Source: an uncultured bacterium (GTDB taxonomy: Bacteria > Vulcanimicrobiota > Xenobia > Xenobiales > Xenobiaceae). Taken from it: a DNA stretch of 64,000 nucleotides. Both the position numbers and the translations under genes were made by a program. Below the pieces are notes generated by a model. The model saw only the letters and a program-made list of their open reading frames with translations. It searched no databases and was not told the DNA's origin. The stretch spans positions 1 to 64,000 of the forward strand of contig CAKTUZ010000011.1 in assembly GCA_934621605.1 (NCBI GenBank), given 5' to 3'. This document shows, piece by piece, positions 24,208 to 31,856 of the stretch; position 1 is the stretch's first letter, and each line of letters opens with the position of its first letter.

Positions 24208-24240
24208 TTGACAAAAGGATTTTTGATACATTTTGTATCA
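24208..24240 (+). promoter_or_regulatory. Candidate promoter with an overlapping operator
   Basis: TTGACA (24208-24213) fits a -35 box. Downstream, TGATACA-TTT-TGTATCA (24224-24240) is a perfect 7-bp inverted repeat where the spacer and -10 would be; no good -10 match is seen. It lies about 75 bp before the second ATPase gene and could bind one of the HTH regulators. Confidence 0.45.
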
Positions 24241-24313
24241 TTATTAGACTTAATAAATAGTCTATGACATCTTTCATTATGGGGTATTGTCATATTTAGG
24301 AGCGTATAATCTA

Positions 24314-25717
24314 ATGAGGGGTTGTGCTGTTCGTCTTGATAGTGTTGAAATTTTTAATTTTAAGAATGTTAAGTACGGATTTTTAGATTTTGGTAATGCC
24401 AGAAAGAAATATAACTCCAGTATTTTAGGATTATATGGTCAAAACGGTTCTGGAAAAACTGCTCTTATTGAGGCTATCGCTCTATTAAAATGTCTACTTA
24501 CGGGGCAGCCTGTTCCCTCTAGTTTTGCTGAATGCGTTAACGTAGACTCTGGTGCAGCTTCATTTCGTTTCAAGTTTAAAATTATATGCGACACTGAAAA
24601 AACTGCAGAATATATCGTTCTTTATGGATTTAGCATCCGTAAAGATATTGATGAAAACGTATCTAATATGGAGCAAGTTTATAAACACAAGGTTACTGTG
24701 TTTGATGAAACCTTGTCTGTATCTTCTACAGTTGGTAAAAAAAATAAAAGATTATTTTCTTGGATTGATACAAGAACTGAAAAAGCGTTTATTCCGATTT
24801 CTAAGTTTAAACTTCTTATCGGCAGAAAAGAAGAGGCTCAAACTGATCTTTTAGTAACTAAAAAAATAGCTGCAGCCACTTCTCGTTCTTTTATTTTTTC
24901 CAGAGAGCTTGTAACCAAGATCCGTGAACAATGTCAAGATCAAGGCTATCTTGATATGTATAACGCTTTAATTTACTATGGAAATTATGAACTATTCGTT
25001 ATTGACACCAGAAATAGTGGTTTAATTTCCATTAACGCGCTGCCTATTTCTTTTTCTTACGAAGAAAAAGGCCAAGTAGCCACTGGTAATTTGTTAGTTC
25101 AATTAAATGGTGTTTCTTTTATACCTGAGCCAGCTATGGGTATTGTTCGCAAGCTTATCTCTTCTATGAACATTGTTTTGCAAGAGATTATTCCTGGATT
25201 AAAAATAGAAATTAAAGAGCTTGGAAATCAGATACAAAAAGATGGTATTCAAGTTTGCTGTGTTCAACTTATGTCGCTAAAAAACAGCAAATCTATCCCT
25301 TTGCAATATGAATCCGAAGGTATAAAAAAAATTATTTCAGTGCTTAATTTACTTATTGGTGTATATAATAAACCTTCAATAACGGTTGCCATCGATGAGC
25401 TTGATGCGGGTATTTTTGAATACCTTTTAGGTGAGCTTTTAAGTATCATTGCCGATAAAGGTAAAGGGCAACTTATTTTTACTTCTCATAATTTGCGTCC
25501 TTTAGAAACTTTAGATCGTGGCTTTATTGCTTTTACAACTACGAATCCTGAAAAACGTTACATTCGCTTAAAAAATATAAAAACTAATAATAATTTACGC
25601 GATTTCTACTATCGAGACATTATGCTTGGCGAACAAGATGAGCCTGTTTATGAACCGACTAACAGATATGATATCGCTTTTGCGTTGAAAGAAGCTGGTG
25701 ATTCAATTGGCGCATAA
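24314..25717 (+). CDS. AAA (ABC/SMC-type) ATPase of a second Toprim-linked pair
   Basis: A 467-residue ATPase. Walker A is GQNGSGKT (42-49), Walker B is VAIDELDAG near 357-363, and the H-loop region is IFTSHNLRP. The family is the AAA_15/AAA_21-like group that pairs with Toprim effectors in systems such as PARIS or OLD-type loci; the exact family is unclear. It is only distantly like the RloA protein at 20830. I chose the ATG at 24314 because AGGAG lies about 11 bases upstream; an earlier TTG at 24287 lacks a site. A broken Toprim gene overlaps its stop by 11 bp. As with the first ATPase, the effector appears lost. Confidence 0.8.
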   Translation: MRGCAVRLDSVEIFNFKNVKYGFLDFGNARKKYNSSILGLYGQNGSGKTALIEAIALLKCLLTGQPVPSSFAECVNVDSGAASFRFKFKIICDTEKTAEYIVLYGFSIRKDIDENVSNMEQVYKHKVTVFDETLSVSSTVGKKNKRLFSWIDTRTEKAFIPISKFKLLIGRKEEAQTDLLVTKKIAAATSRSFIFSRELVTKIREQCQDQGYLDMYNALIYYGNYELFVIDTRNSGLISINALPISFSYEEKGQVATGNLLVQLNGVSFIPEPAMGIVRKLISSMNIVLQEIIPGLKIEIKELGNQIQKDGIQVCCVQLMSLKNSKSIPLQYESEGIKKIISVLNLLIGVYNKPSITVAIDELDAGIFEYLLGELLSIIADKGKGQLIFTSHNLRPLETLDRGFIAFTTTNPEKRYIRLKNIKTNNNLRDFYYRDIMLGEQDEPVYEPTNRYDIAFALKEAGDSIGA

Positions 25718-25917
25718 AAAAGTTGTTTTTATAGTTGTTGAAGGGCCGTCTGATGATGAGGCGTTAGGAATGCTTTGTAGGAGAATTTAAGCATTTTATG
25801 CTAGATTCTGATTTCTCAGTTGTAGCTGGATACAAAGAATCGTGGGAGTTAATAAAATCAGGAACTGAATCGTTACAGCGGCATACTAATGTTGGACTGT
25901 GTTTTCCTGCTGATTGA
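25707..25917 (+). pseudogene. Toprim-type effector remnant with internal deletion
   Basis: A TTG-started frame overlapping the ATPase stop encodes 27 residues, KKVVFIVVEGPSDDEALGML, a Toprim motif I (VVEG) start, then a stop at 25788. A second fragment in another frame (25792-25917) reads FMLDSDFSVVAGYKESWELI and continues for about 20 residues to a stop. It looks like the C-terminus of the same protein. The middle of the gene has been deleted and the frame lost. The N-terminal overlap marks an ancestral two-gene operon. Confidence 0.7.
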
Positions 25918-25936
25918 AACTATCAATAAATAAAAC

Positions 25937-25996
25937 TAGGCGCAGTTTCATTCTTTTTTTGGCTGTATAGTCAATATTAACGAAAAACTGCGCCTA
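25937..25996 (-). terminator. Inverted repeat after the HD-domain gene (possible terminator)
   Basis: TAGGCGCAGTTT and AAACTGCGCCTA form a 12-bp perfect stem with a 36-nt loop. It lies 6 bp after the stop of the leftward HD gene and has only a weak T-rich tract (GTTTTATTTATT) on the minus strand. Confidence 0.45.
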
Positions 25997-26002
25997 CTAA
26001 GG

Positions 26003-26575
26003 TTAGATGTTGCCTTTTAAGCCGATAGCTTCGGCGTTTTCTCTCATACCGTCGATAGTTTCTTTTATAACTTCATCTAAGGTTTTGCCCAATATTTCGC
26101 AACCGTGCAAAATTAGAGCGCGATCTACATTAGCTGCAAAGCGTTTATCTTTAAACTTTTTCTTAGCTGATTTCACTTCTAAATCTAAAACGCTTTTGGA
26201 AGGATGGACTAAGCAAGCCGCTCCAATTAAGCCAGTCAATTCGTCGATAGTATAAAGCGTCTTTTCCATCAAGCTTTGCGGCTCTATATCTACGCAAATT
26301 CCGTAGCCGTGACTTTGTACAGCGTGAATATAAAACTCATCGACGCCGTGTTGACGCATAATTTCCGCCCCTTTTTTACAATGCTCATCCGGATATTGCT
26401 CGTAGTCCAAGTCGTGCAATAAACCTACCACGCCCCAAAGATCTTCGTCTTCACCATTTAAACGAGCAAAGTGGCGCATTACTGCTTCAACTGCTAAAGC
26501 ATGTTTAAGTAGTTCTGGCTTCTGATTATATTCTGTTAATAAATTCCAAGCTTCATCTCTGGTTAATCTTTTCAC
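26003..26575 (-). CDS. HDIG/HD-domain phosphohydrolase
   Basis: A protein of about 190 residues with an HD-type metal-dependent phosphohydrolase domain: the ligand set is H in LLKHALAVEAVMRHFARL, HD in GLLHDLDYE, and later His in AVQSHGYG, followed by DELTG. Related small proteins occur widely and act on nucleotides or phosphoesters; the substrate is unknown. I chose the GTG at 26575 (AGGAG 7 bases before it) over a TTG at 26593. It is cytosolic and appears monocistronic, marking the right edge of the accessory island. Confidence 0.82.
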   Translation of the reverse strand: MKRLTRDEAWNLLTEYNQKPELLKHALAVEAVMRHFARLNGEDEDLWGVVGLLHDLDYEQYPDEHCKKGAEIMRQHGVDEFYIHAVQSHGYGICVDIEPQSLMEKTLYTIDELTGLIGAACLVHPSKSVLDLEVKSAKKKFKDKRFAANVDRALILHGCEILGKTLDEVIKETIDGMRENAEAIGLKGNI

Positions 26576-26739
26576 TGGTAAACTCCTTATCAAAAATCAT
26601 TTAGACAAAAATCACAGATTTTTTTTGCGATTTTCACTCTATACCTCTCTATATGCATTTAAAAGTTTTTTTGTTATGATAAAAGATAAAGAAAAAATTT
26701 ATTTTTTTACTGAATTTATGTTTTTTTGAGAATGAATTG

Positions 26740-26826
26740 CGCCTTTAGCAAGCGAAGGGCGGACGAGAAAGTCCGAAATTGTGGGGAATAGCTCCTTTTT
26801 TAGCTTGGAAAGGTATAGGTTAGTCA
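26740..26826 (+). other. Possible structured leader before the SGNH hydrolase gene
   Basis: A comparatively GC-rich stretch within AT-rich sequence, with hairpins CGGAC-GAGAAA-GTCCG (26760-26775) and a CGCCTT/AAGGGCG pairing (26740-26761). It does not match a riboswitch class I know. The rest of 26594-26739 holds only AT-rich DNA suited to promoters. Confidence 0.3.
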
Positions 26827-27879
26827 GTGAAAAAAGTCTCTTATAACTTGGGAAAAATATTCATTCTTATCTTAGCTTTATTTCTCTGTTCGGAACTTTA
26901 TTTGGCTCATAAAGGCATAACTTTGGAGTGGTTGCGAAATAGGGAAAAATTTCTTGACAGTTGGGTTCCTGTTGATTTATTGAGCGCAGTTAAACGTTGC
27001 GGTTGGGGGTACGAAAAAAATTCGCATACTCACTCAGGAGAAGATTATAACGCTCTGATCAATACCGGCAAAGACGGTTTGCGTGTATCTCGTCCTGAGT
27101 TGGATAAAAAAGGCAAGCACCATACAGCTTTTTTTGGTTGTTCTTATACTTTCGGTGAGGGTATAAATGATGAAGAGACTATGGTCTATAAATTAAACGA
27201 TAAATACCCCAATGAAGTTTTTGATAATTACGGTGTAAGCGGCTATGGCACTGTGCAAAGTTTGATAGTCATGCAAGATGTTTTGGAGCAAAATAAATAT
27301 GATCTTATAGTTTATTGCGCCACCAGGCCGCAGTTCGCTCGCAATGTAGAAAAGCGCGTTGTAGGCAATTTATACGTAAATATGCCATATTGTATTGCTC
27401 CAAGAGTAACGTTTTCTCCTGATGGCAGCTATAAAATTTACGATAATTCCACTTTACTTTGGCCCGGACAAAACCATTTTCTTACCATTGATTGGCTTCA
27501 TCGAGTTTATTTTGGCATGACTTACGACCTTGAAGTATTGCCGGATGAAAGAGTAATTAGTGCTCAGCATGTAAATAAACGTTTGGAAGCCATGAGCAAG
27601 CTGATTGGCCTTATGTATGAAGCTTGTCACCGCAAGCAAGTTCGTTTTTTGGTTGTCAGTACCGATGATATGAAGGATGGTGCCCTAAAAAAAGTCAAAC
27701 TTGATAAAGGTATCGAGTATATAAATATTGATCATCCCAATTCTAGGGATTTGAAATACAGAGTAGGTGGTATCAGCAACTATCATCCTAACGGCAAAGT
27801 TCATGCTCACTGGGCAGAAAAATTTTCTCAGTGGTACGATAAAAATATTTTGCAGTCGGAAAAAAATAAAACTAATTAA
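26827..27879 (+). CDS. Membrane-anchored SGNH/GDSL-type hydrolase
   Basis: A 350-residue protein with one N-terminal membrane helix (about 10-28) and a periplasmic SGNH-like fold. Block I is FFGCSYTFGEG with the candidate nucleophile Ser at 106; block II is NYGVSGYGTVQ (Gly); the C-terminal block is NYHPNGKVHAHW, with the catalytic His in the DxxH-type position. Such proteins often act as esterases or acetyltransferase-like enzymes on glycans or lipids; the substrate is unknown. It starts at a GTG; no ideal ribosome binding site is near. Its last 8 bp overlap the 3' end of the converging yoaK-like gene. Confidence 0.72.
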   Translation: MKKVSYNLGKIFILILALFLCSELYLAHKGITLEWLRNREKFLDSWVPVDLLSAVKRCGWGYEKNSHTHSGEDYNALINTGKDGLRVSRPELDKKGKHHTAFFGCSYTFGEGINDEETMVYKLNDKYPNEVFDNYGVSGYGTVQSLIVMQDVLEQNKYDLIVYCATRPQFARNVEKRVVGNLYVNMPYCIAPRVTFSPDGSYKIYDNSTLLWPGQNHFLTIDWLHRVYFGMTYDLEVLPDERVISAQHVNKRLEAMSKLIGLMYEACHRKQVRFLVVSTDDMKDGALKKVKLDKGIEYINIDHPNSRDLKYRVGGISNYHPNGKVHAHWAEKFSQWYDKNILQSEKNKTN

Positions 27880-28696
27880 TTTTGTTAATATTCTTCGTCG
27901 GTTGTTGAGTTTGGTCTTGCTGTTGAAGTTGCTGAGTCGGGAAGAGCTTGTTCAGCAATTGAAATATAAAAGTATTAGACTCTTCATCTTTTAAGCGCTC
28001 GCGAATGTAGTGGCGAATGGAGCCCAGCTGTCTTTTGGTAGTTACCATAAAGAAAACGATCGTAAGAGCGGCCGGAGCTAAGAAAAAGACAGATTCTCCG
28101 TAATTTTTTAGGAGAATAGTCGCTCCTATAGCTCCGGTAATGAAGCAACCGATAACGGCGTAATAGTGCAGTACTTTGTTAAGTTCTTTTTTGTCATGAT
28201 GAACCAGATATTTAAATAGGGCTTCAGCGCTGCTGCGTAAATTGCCGGTACACATGGTTGAAGCAAAAGGCAAGCCATGTACGCGACGGAAAGTTTCAAC
28301 TTGCATAGCACAGACAAAAGCTATAAGAGCGTTAACAAGATAATCCAGATCGCCTTTAGGAATGAAAATAATGGGAGTTAAACAACAAATTTCTAAAAAA
28401 AGTACGCTTTGGTGCCAGCCGATTTTATGAGCACAGGAAACTTTGTGATGTAAAAACTCAGCTACCAAAACTCCGCAAGCATAGGCTATAATGGCTACCA
28501 TATATTTGATGCATACGTGCCATTCGCCATTGGCAGCATGAAGGCCGCAAAAAACCATATTGCCAGTTACCGCATTGGCAAAAACTTCTCCACGAAATAA
28601 ATAACTGTAAATATCCAAAAAACCACCTGCTAGACTTAAAATGCAGGCAGCTGAAATGTGTTCGTTGTTATTATTGATAACCGCCGGTGTACTCAT
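27872..28696 (-). CDS. YoaK family (DUF1275) membrane protein
   Basis: A 274-residue inner-membrane protein with about six hydrophobic helices. The N-terminus has the family pattern ILSLAGGFLDIYSYLFRGEVFANAVTGNM, shown here as the GGFLD and TGNM motifs, and a second repeat MQVETFRR...STMCTGNLR. Function of DUF1275 proteins is not established. It converges on and overlaps the SGNH gene by 8 bp. It diverges from the DUF4417 gene across a 360-bp AT-rich spacer. Confidence 0.85.
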   Translation of the reverse strand: MSTPAVINNNNEHISAACILSLAGGFLDIYSYLFRGEVFANAVTGNMVFCGLHAANGEWHVCIKYMVAIIAYACGVLVAEFLHHKVSCAHKIGWHQSVLFLEICCLTPIIFIPKGDLDYLVNALIAFVCAMQVETFRRVHGLPFASTMCTGNLRSSAEALFKYLVHHDKKELNKVLHYYAVIGCFITGAIGATILLKNYGESVFFLAPAALTIVFFMVTTKRQLGSIRHYIRERLKDEESNTFIFQLLNKLFPTQQLQQQDQTQQPTKNINKIN

Positions 28697-29058
28697 AGCA
28701 AAAAATCTTTCAATTTTCGCCTAAAAATTAGCACAAGCTACTTAACAATACAAGTAAAAAATAAGCACTCCATCTGCATAGATATGTCAATAATTCGATT
28801 GAATTGTCAATCTATTGGCTGCAAAAATTTTAAGTTGTAGATACATAATTTTAATGATTATTCTTTTTTTTGAAATATAGACGTTTTTTTGTCTTCTTTA
28901 TAATACAAAGTGAAAAAAATATAAAAGAGCAAAGAAAACTTTAACCCCAACATATATATAGTAAATGGTCAACAAACCGGATATATTGACAAATTTCTAA
29001 AGTAGGTTAAAGTTTAGAGCAGGGAATATCCTTTTTATGGTGAAGGATTTTATTGCGT
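28697..29058. promoter_or_regulatory. Divergent AT-rich intergenic region with promoter and long-range inverted repeat
   Basis: On the plus strand TATAAT occurs at 28899-28904, and TTGACA at 28986-28991. An 11-bp inverted repeat, AAACTTTAACC (28936-28946) and GGTTAAAGTTT (29005-29015), is separated by 58 bp, within the presumed leader of the DUF4417 gene. No gene or RNA family was recognised. Confidence 0.4.
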
Positions 29059-29760
29059 ATGAAAAAAAGTGTGGTGGATGACGCTTTTAGCTCTTATTTA
29101 ATTGAAAAGGCATTTTTTGAGGGCAAGATTGAAATGCCTTGTATAGCTAAGCCAGAAAGTATCATAATACCGGAGGCTCTGATTCCTTTTTCTCAGAGAC
29201 GTTCCACCACTACTTATGGCGAGTTTGTTCATTTTTATGAATATGATGAAAAATTTGCCAGTGTTATGAGTTCAACTAATAAGTTTTTGGGTGAGTTGCG
29301 CCATTTTAAGGGGGTTATATCTCCGGATTGTTCTCTCTATACGGATATGCCCTTGGTTGTACAGATGGCCAATACTTATTTAAATAGAGCTGTAGGGGCT
29401 TTCTTTCAATCTCAGGGACTTTATGTTATTCCCAATATTCGCTGGGGAGACGAGCGCAGTTATTCGCCTCAATGTGAAAAATTCGCTTTTTTAGGCGTTG
29501 AAAAAGACAGTATAGTTTCTATCGGTACCTATGGTTGTATTAGAGGTAAAGAAAATAAGCGTCGCTTCCAAAAAGGCTTAGAAGCTATGCTTGTTGAGCT
29601 GGTTCCGCGTGTGGTAGTCGTTTATGGAGCTATGCCCAAAGATGTATTTGCCGATTATTTAAATTATACTGATTTCCGTCGTTTCAACGATTGGATCAGT
29701 GACAGAAAGGGTAGCTACGTGCGCCGCATTATTGCCGATCAGCAGTATTTTGATTTTTAG
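29059..29760 (+). CDS. DUF4417 domain protein
   Basis: A protein of about 233 residues matching DUF4417, a family common in Firmicutes and phages: FVHFYEYDEKFASV, then GVISPDCSLYTDMPLVVQM and VIPNIRWGDERSY, ending with KGSYVRR. Function is unknown. The start is probably the ATG at 29059 (a TTG at 29053 is in frame 6 bp upstream; a GAAGGA site is compatible with either). It converges with uvrC, 7 bp apart, with no visible terminator between. Confidence 0.8.
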   Translation: MKKSVVDDAFSSYLIEKAFFEGKIEMPCIAKPESIIIPEALIPFSQRRSTTTYGEFVHFYEYDEKFASVMSSTNKFLGELRHFKGVISPDCSLYTDMPLVVQMANTYLNRAVGAFFQSQGLYVIPNIRWGDERSYSPQCEKFAFLGVEKDSIVSIGTYGCIRGKENKRRFQKGLEAMLVELVPRVVVVYGAMPKDVFADYLNYTDFRRFNDWISDRKGSYVRRIIADQQYFDF

Positions 29761-29767
29761 TTATTTA

Positions 29768-31807
29768 TCAGTCATTTTGCCTAAGGGCCTTAATTATTTT
29801 ATCAGCCATCTTTTTGCCTATGCCTGGCAAGCGTTGCAATTCTGCAGCGTCGGCCAATTTTAAAGCTGCCAGATCGGTAAAGTGAGTGCGCAGCAATTTT
29901 ATGTATTTAGGGCCCAAACCGGGAATCTCGGCTAGCACGGAGTGGAGCATACCTTTGCCTCGCAAGTTACGGTGGAAGGTAATAGCAAAACGGTGAGCTT
30001 CGTTGCGCAAGTGAGTTACCATATTGTAAGCTTTAGAATTTAGCGGCAGTAAGATAGAAGTTTTGCGTCCCGGTATAAAAAGTTCCTCTTGACGCTTAGC
30101 TAAACCGGCTAAAGCTATAGTTCCATCTAGGTTAAGTTTGGTTAAAATCGTTTGAGCTGCGCTAAGTTGTCCCAAACCGCCGTCCACGATTATAAGATCC
30201 GGTACAGAGTTTAAACTTACATCCGCTTTAGGTAAATCGTCAGCGGCAATTTGGGAAGACTGTAACTCGGCTGAACACAAATGGCGTAGTCTGCGTTCTA
30301 ATATTTGACTCATCATGGCAAAGTCGTTCGGTTCATCCATTCCTTTTATTTTGAATTTGCGATAATGAGAACGGTGGGGCAACCCATGTTCAAAAACGAC
30401 CATGGAACCGACTGAAAATTTACCTTGAATATTGGAAATATCATAACATTCCATACGCCAAGGAGTGTGCGTTAAGCTGAGAGCTTCTTTTAATTCTGCC
30501 AGTGCTTCTTGGCGTATGTCTCGTTGCGAAGGAGCATGTAATTCATCATCCAGAAAACGTTTGGCATTCTCTCCGGTGCTGGCTAAAATTTGTTTTTTTT
30601 CGCCGCGTTGAGGCTGTGCGAATTTTACTTTACTATCGGCCAATTGGCTAAGCCAAGTTTGGAGTAATTCACTATTCTCCGGTTCTGTTTCTACGGCGAT
30701 ATAAGCTGGTGGACGGCCGTTTTCACTGTAATAACGCTGAATAAATTCGGCTAAATCTACGTCGGGGCGATTGCCCAAATGGGCTTCCAAAATAAAATTT
30801 TGCTGCCCTTGCAATTTGCCTTCTCTTATCTGACGCACAGAAGCTGCACATATAGAGTGCTCCTGATCGTAAGCTAAACTTATATAATCTTCATCTAAAT
30901 CACTTTGTAAGAGAATTTGCTGCTTCTGGGTGAGAATTTCTAAGCTTTGCAAAGTGTCGCGCAGCTTGGCGCACTCTTCGTAATTTAATTGGGCGGCTTG
31001 TTCGGCAATCTCTTGGCGCAATTGAGCGGCCAGCTTGCCTGTATGACCGCTTAAAAATTTGGTCGCTTTTTCTACTTGGGCGTTATACTCTTGAACGCTA
31101 ACTTGCTCGGTGCAAGGAGCAGTACACAAATTTATATGATAATAAAGGCAAGGGCGTTCGCGTTTTTTATCCAGCTTTTCTTGGCAAGGACGCAATTTAA
31201 AAAGCTTTTGCACTGTGCTTTTAGTATTCTTAACTGACAGAGAATCGCCGGCATAAGGGCCGAAACAAGTGCCTTGTAATTTTCCGTTGCTGCGTACTAC
31301 TCGCAAGCGGGGGTACTTTTCAAAAGTGGTTAGCTCCAAGTAAGGGTAACTTTTGTCATCACGAAAAAGTATGTTGAAATAAGGGCGATGCTTTTTGATA
31401 AGCACATTTTCCAAAATAAGAGCTTCCATTTCCGTATTGACGGTGATAATGTCAAAATTGCGCACTAAACTCACCATCCAGCGAGTCTTTTCCGGCAAAT
31501 TTTTAGAGTGAAAATAAGATCTTACTCGGTTTTTTAAGCAGGCCGATTTACCGACATAGATAACACGATGGCGTCCATCACGCATAAGATAGACACCTGG
31601 ACAGGAAGGGAGAGTTTCCAATTTTTCCTTTAGGAAAGGATGGATATTTTTAAGACTGTCCGGACGTTCCTCTTCGGTAATTATGTTTTGCGGACGCGGC
31701 AATTTGGGAAGAGTCTCAGTTTTAGACTCTTCCCCGGTCTTTTTTATGGAAGATACAGCTAAAAAAGCGTCTCCAATGGCGTCGGCTCGTCTTTTATTCC
31801 TGGACAT
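29768..31807 (-). CDS. uvrC: Excinuclease ABC subunit C
   Basis: A 679-residue UvrC that makes the 3' and 5' incisions around lesions in nucleotide excision repair. A GIY-YIG domain (PGVYLMRDGRHRVIYVGKS, about 70-88), a Cys-containing region, a UVR motif (NYEECAKLRDTLQSLE), the RNase H-like C-terminal nuclease domain (CYDISNIQGKFSVGSMVVFE and DGGLGQLSAA) and a helix-hairpin-helix pair at the end are all seen. An extra N-terminal segment of about 65 residues, charged and unstructured-looking, precedes the GIY-YIG domain. The ATG at 31807 is the only candidate there. It follows a run of S41 peptidase genes in the same direction. Confidence 0.97.
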   Translation of the reverse strand: MSRNKRRADAIGDAFLAVSSIKKTGEESKTETLPKLPRPQNIITEEERPDSLKNIHPFLKEKLETLPSCPGVYLMRDGRHRVIYVGKSACLKNRVRSYFHSKNLPEKTRWMVSLVRNFDIITVNTEMEALILENVLIKKHRPYFNILFRDDKSYPYLELTTFEKYPRLRVVRSNGKLQGTCFGPYAGDSLSVKNTKSTVQKLFKLRPCQEKLDKKRERPCLYYHINLCTAPCTEQVSVQEYNAQVEKATKFLSGHTGKLAAQLRQEIAEQAAQLNYEECAKLRDTLQSLEILTQKQQILLQSDLDEDYISLAYDQEHSICAASVRQIREGKLQGQQNFILEAHLGNRPDVDLAEFIQRYYSENGRPPAYIAVETEPENSELLQTWLSQLADSKVKFAQPQRGEKKQILASTGENAKRFLDDELHAPSQRDIRQEALAELKEALSLTHTPWRMECYDISNIQGKFSVGSMVVFEHGLPHRSHYRKFKIKGMDEPNDFAMMSQILERRLRHLCSAELQSSQIAADDLPKADVSLNSVPDLIIVDGGLGQLSAAQTILTKLNLDGTIALAGLAKRQEELFIPGRKTSILLPLNSKAYNMVTHLRNEAHRFAITFHRNLRGKGMLHSVLAEIPGLGPKYIKLLRTHFTDLAALKLADAAELQRLPGIGKKMADKIIKALRQND

Positions 31808-31856
31808 AAATTTTTCCGAATATAATCATTTGTGGCAAAACTAACAAAATCGTTAT

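Noticed and set aside
26755..26785. RNase P-like GAGAAAGTCCG stretch
   Set aside because: Only a short hairpin coincidence; no further RNase P core elements and the length is insufficient.
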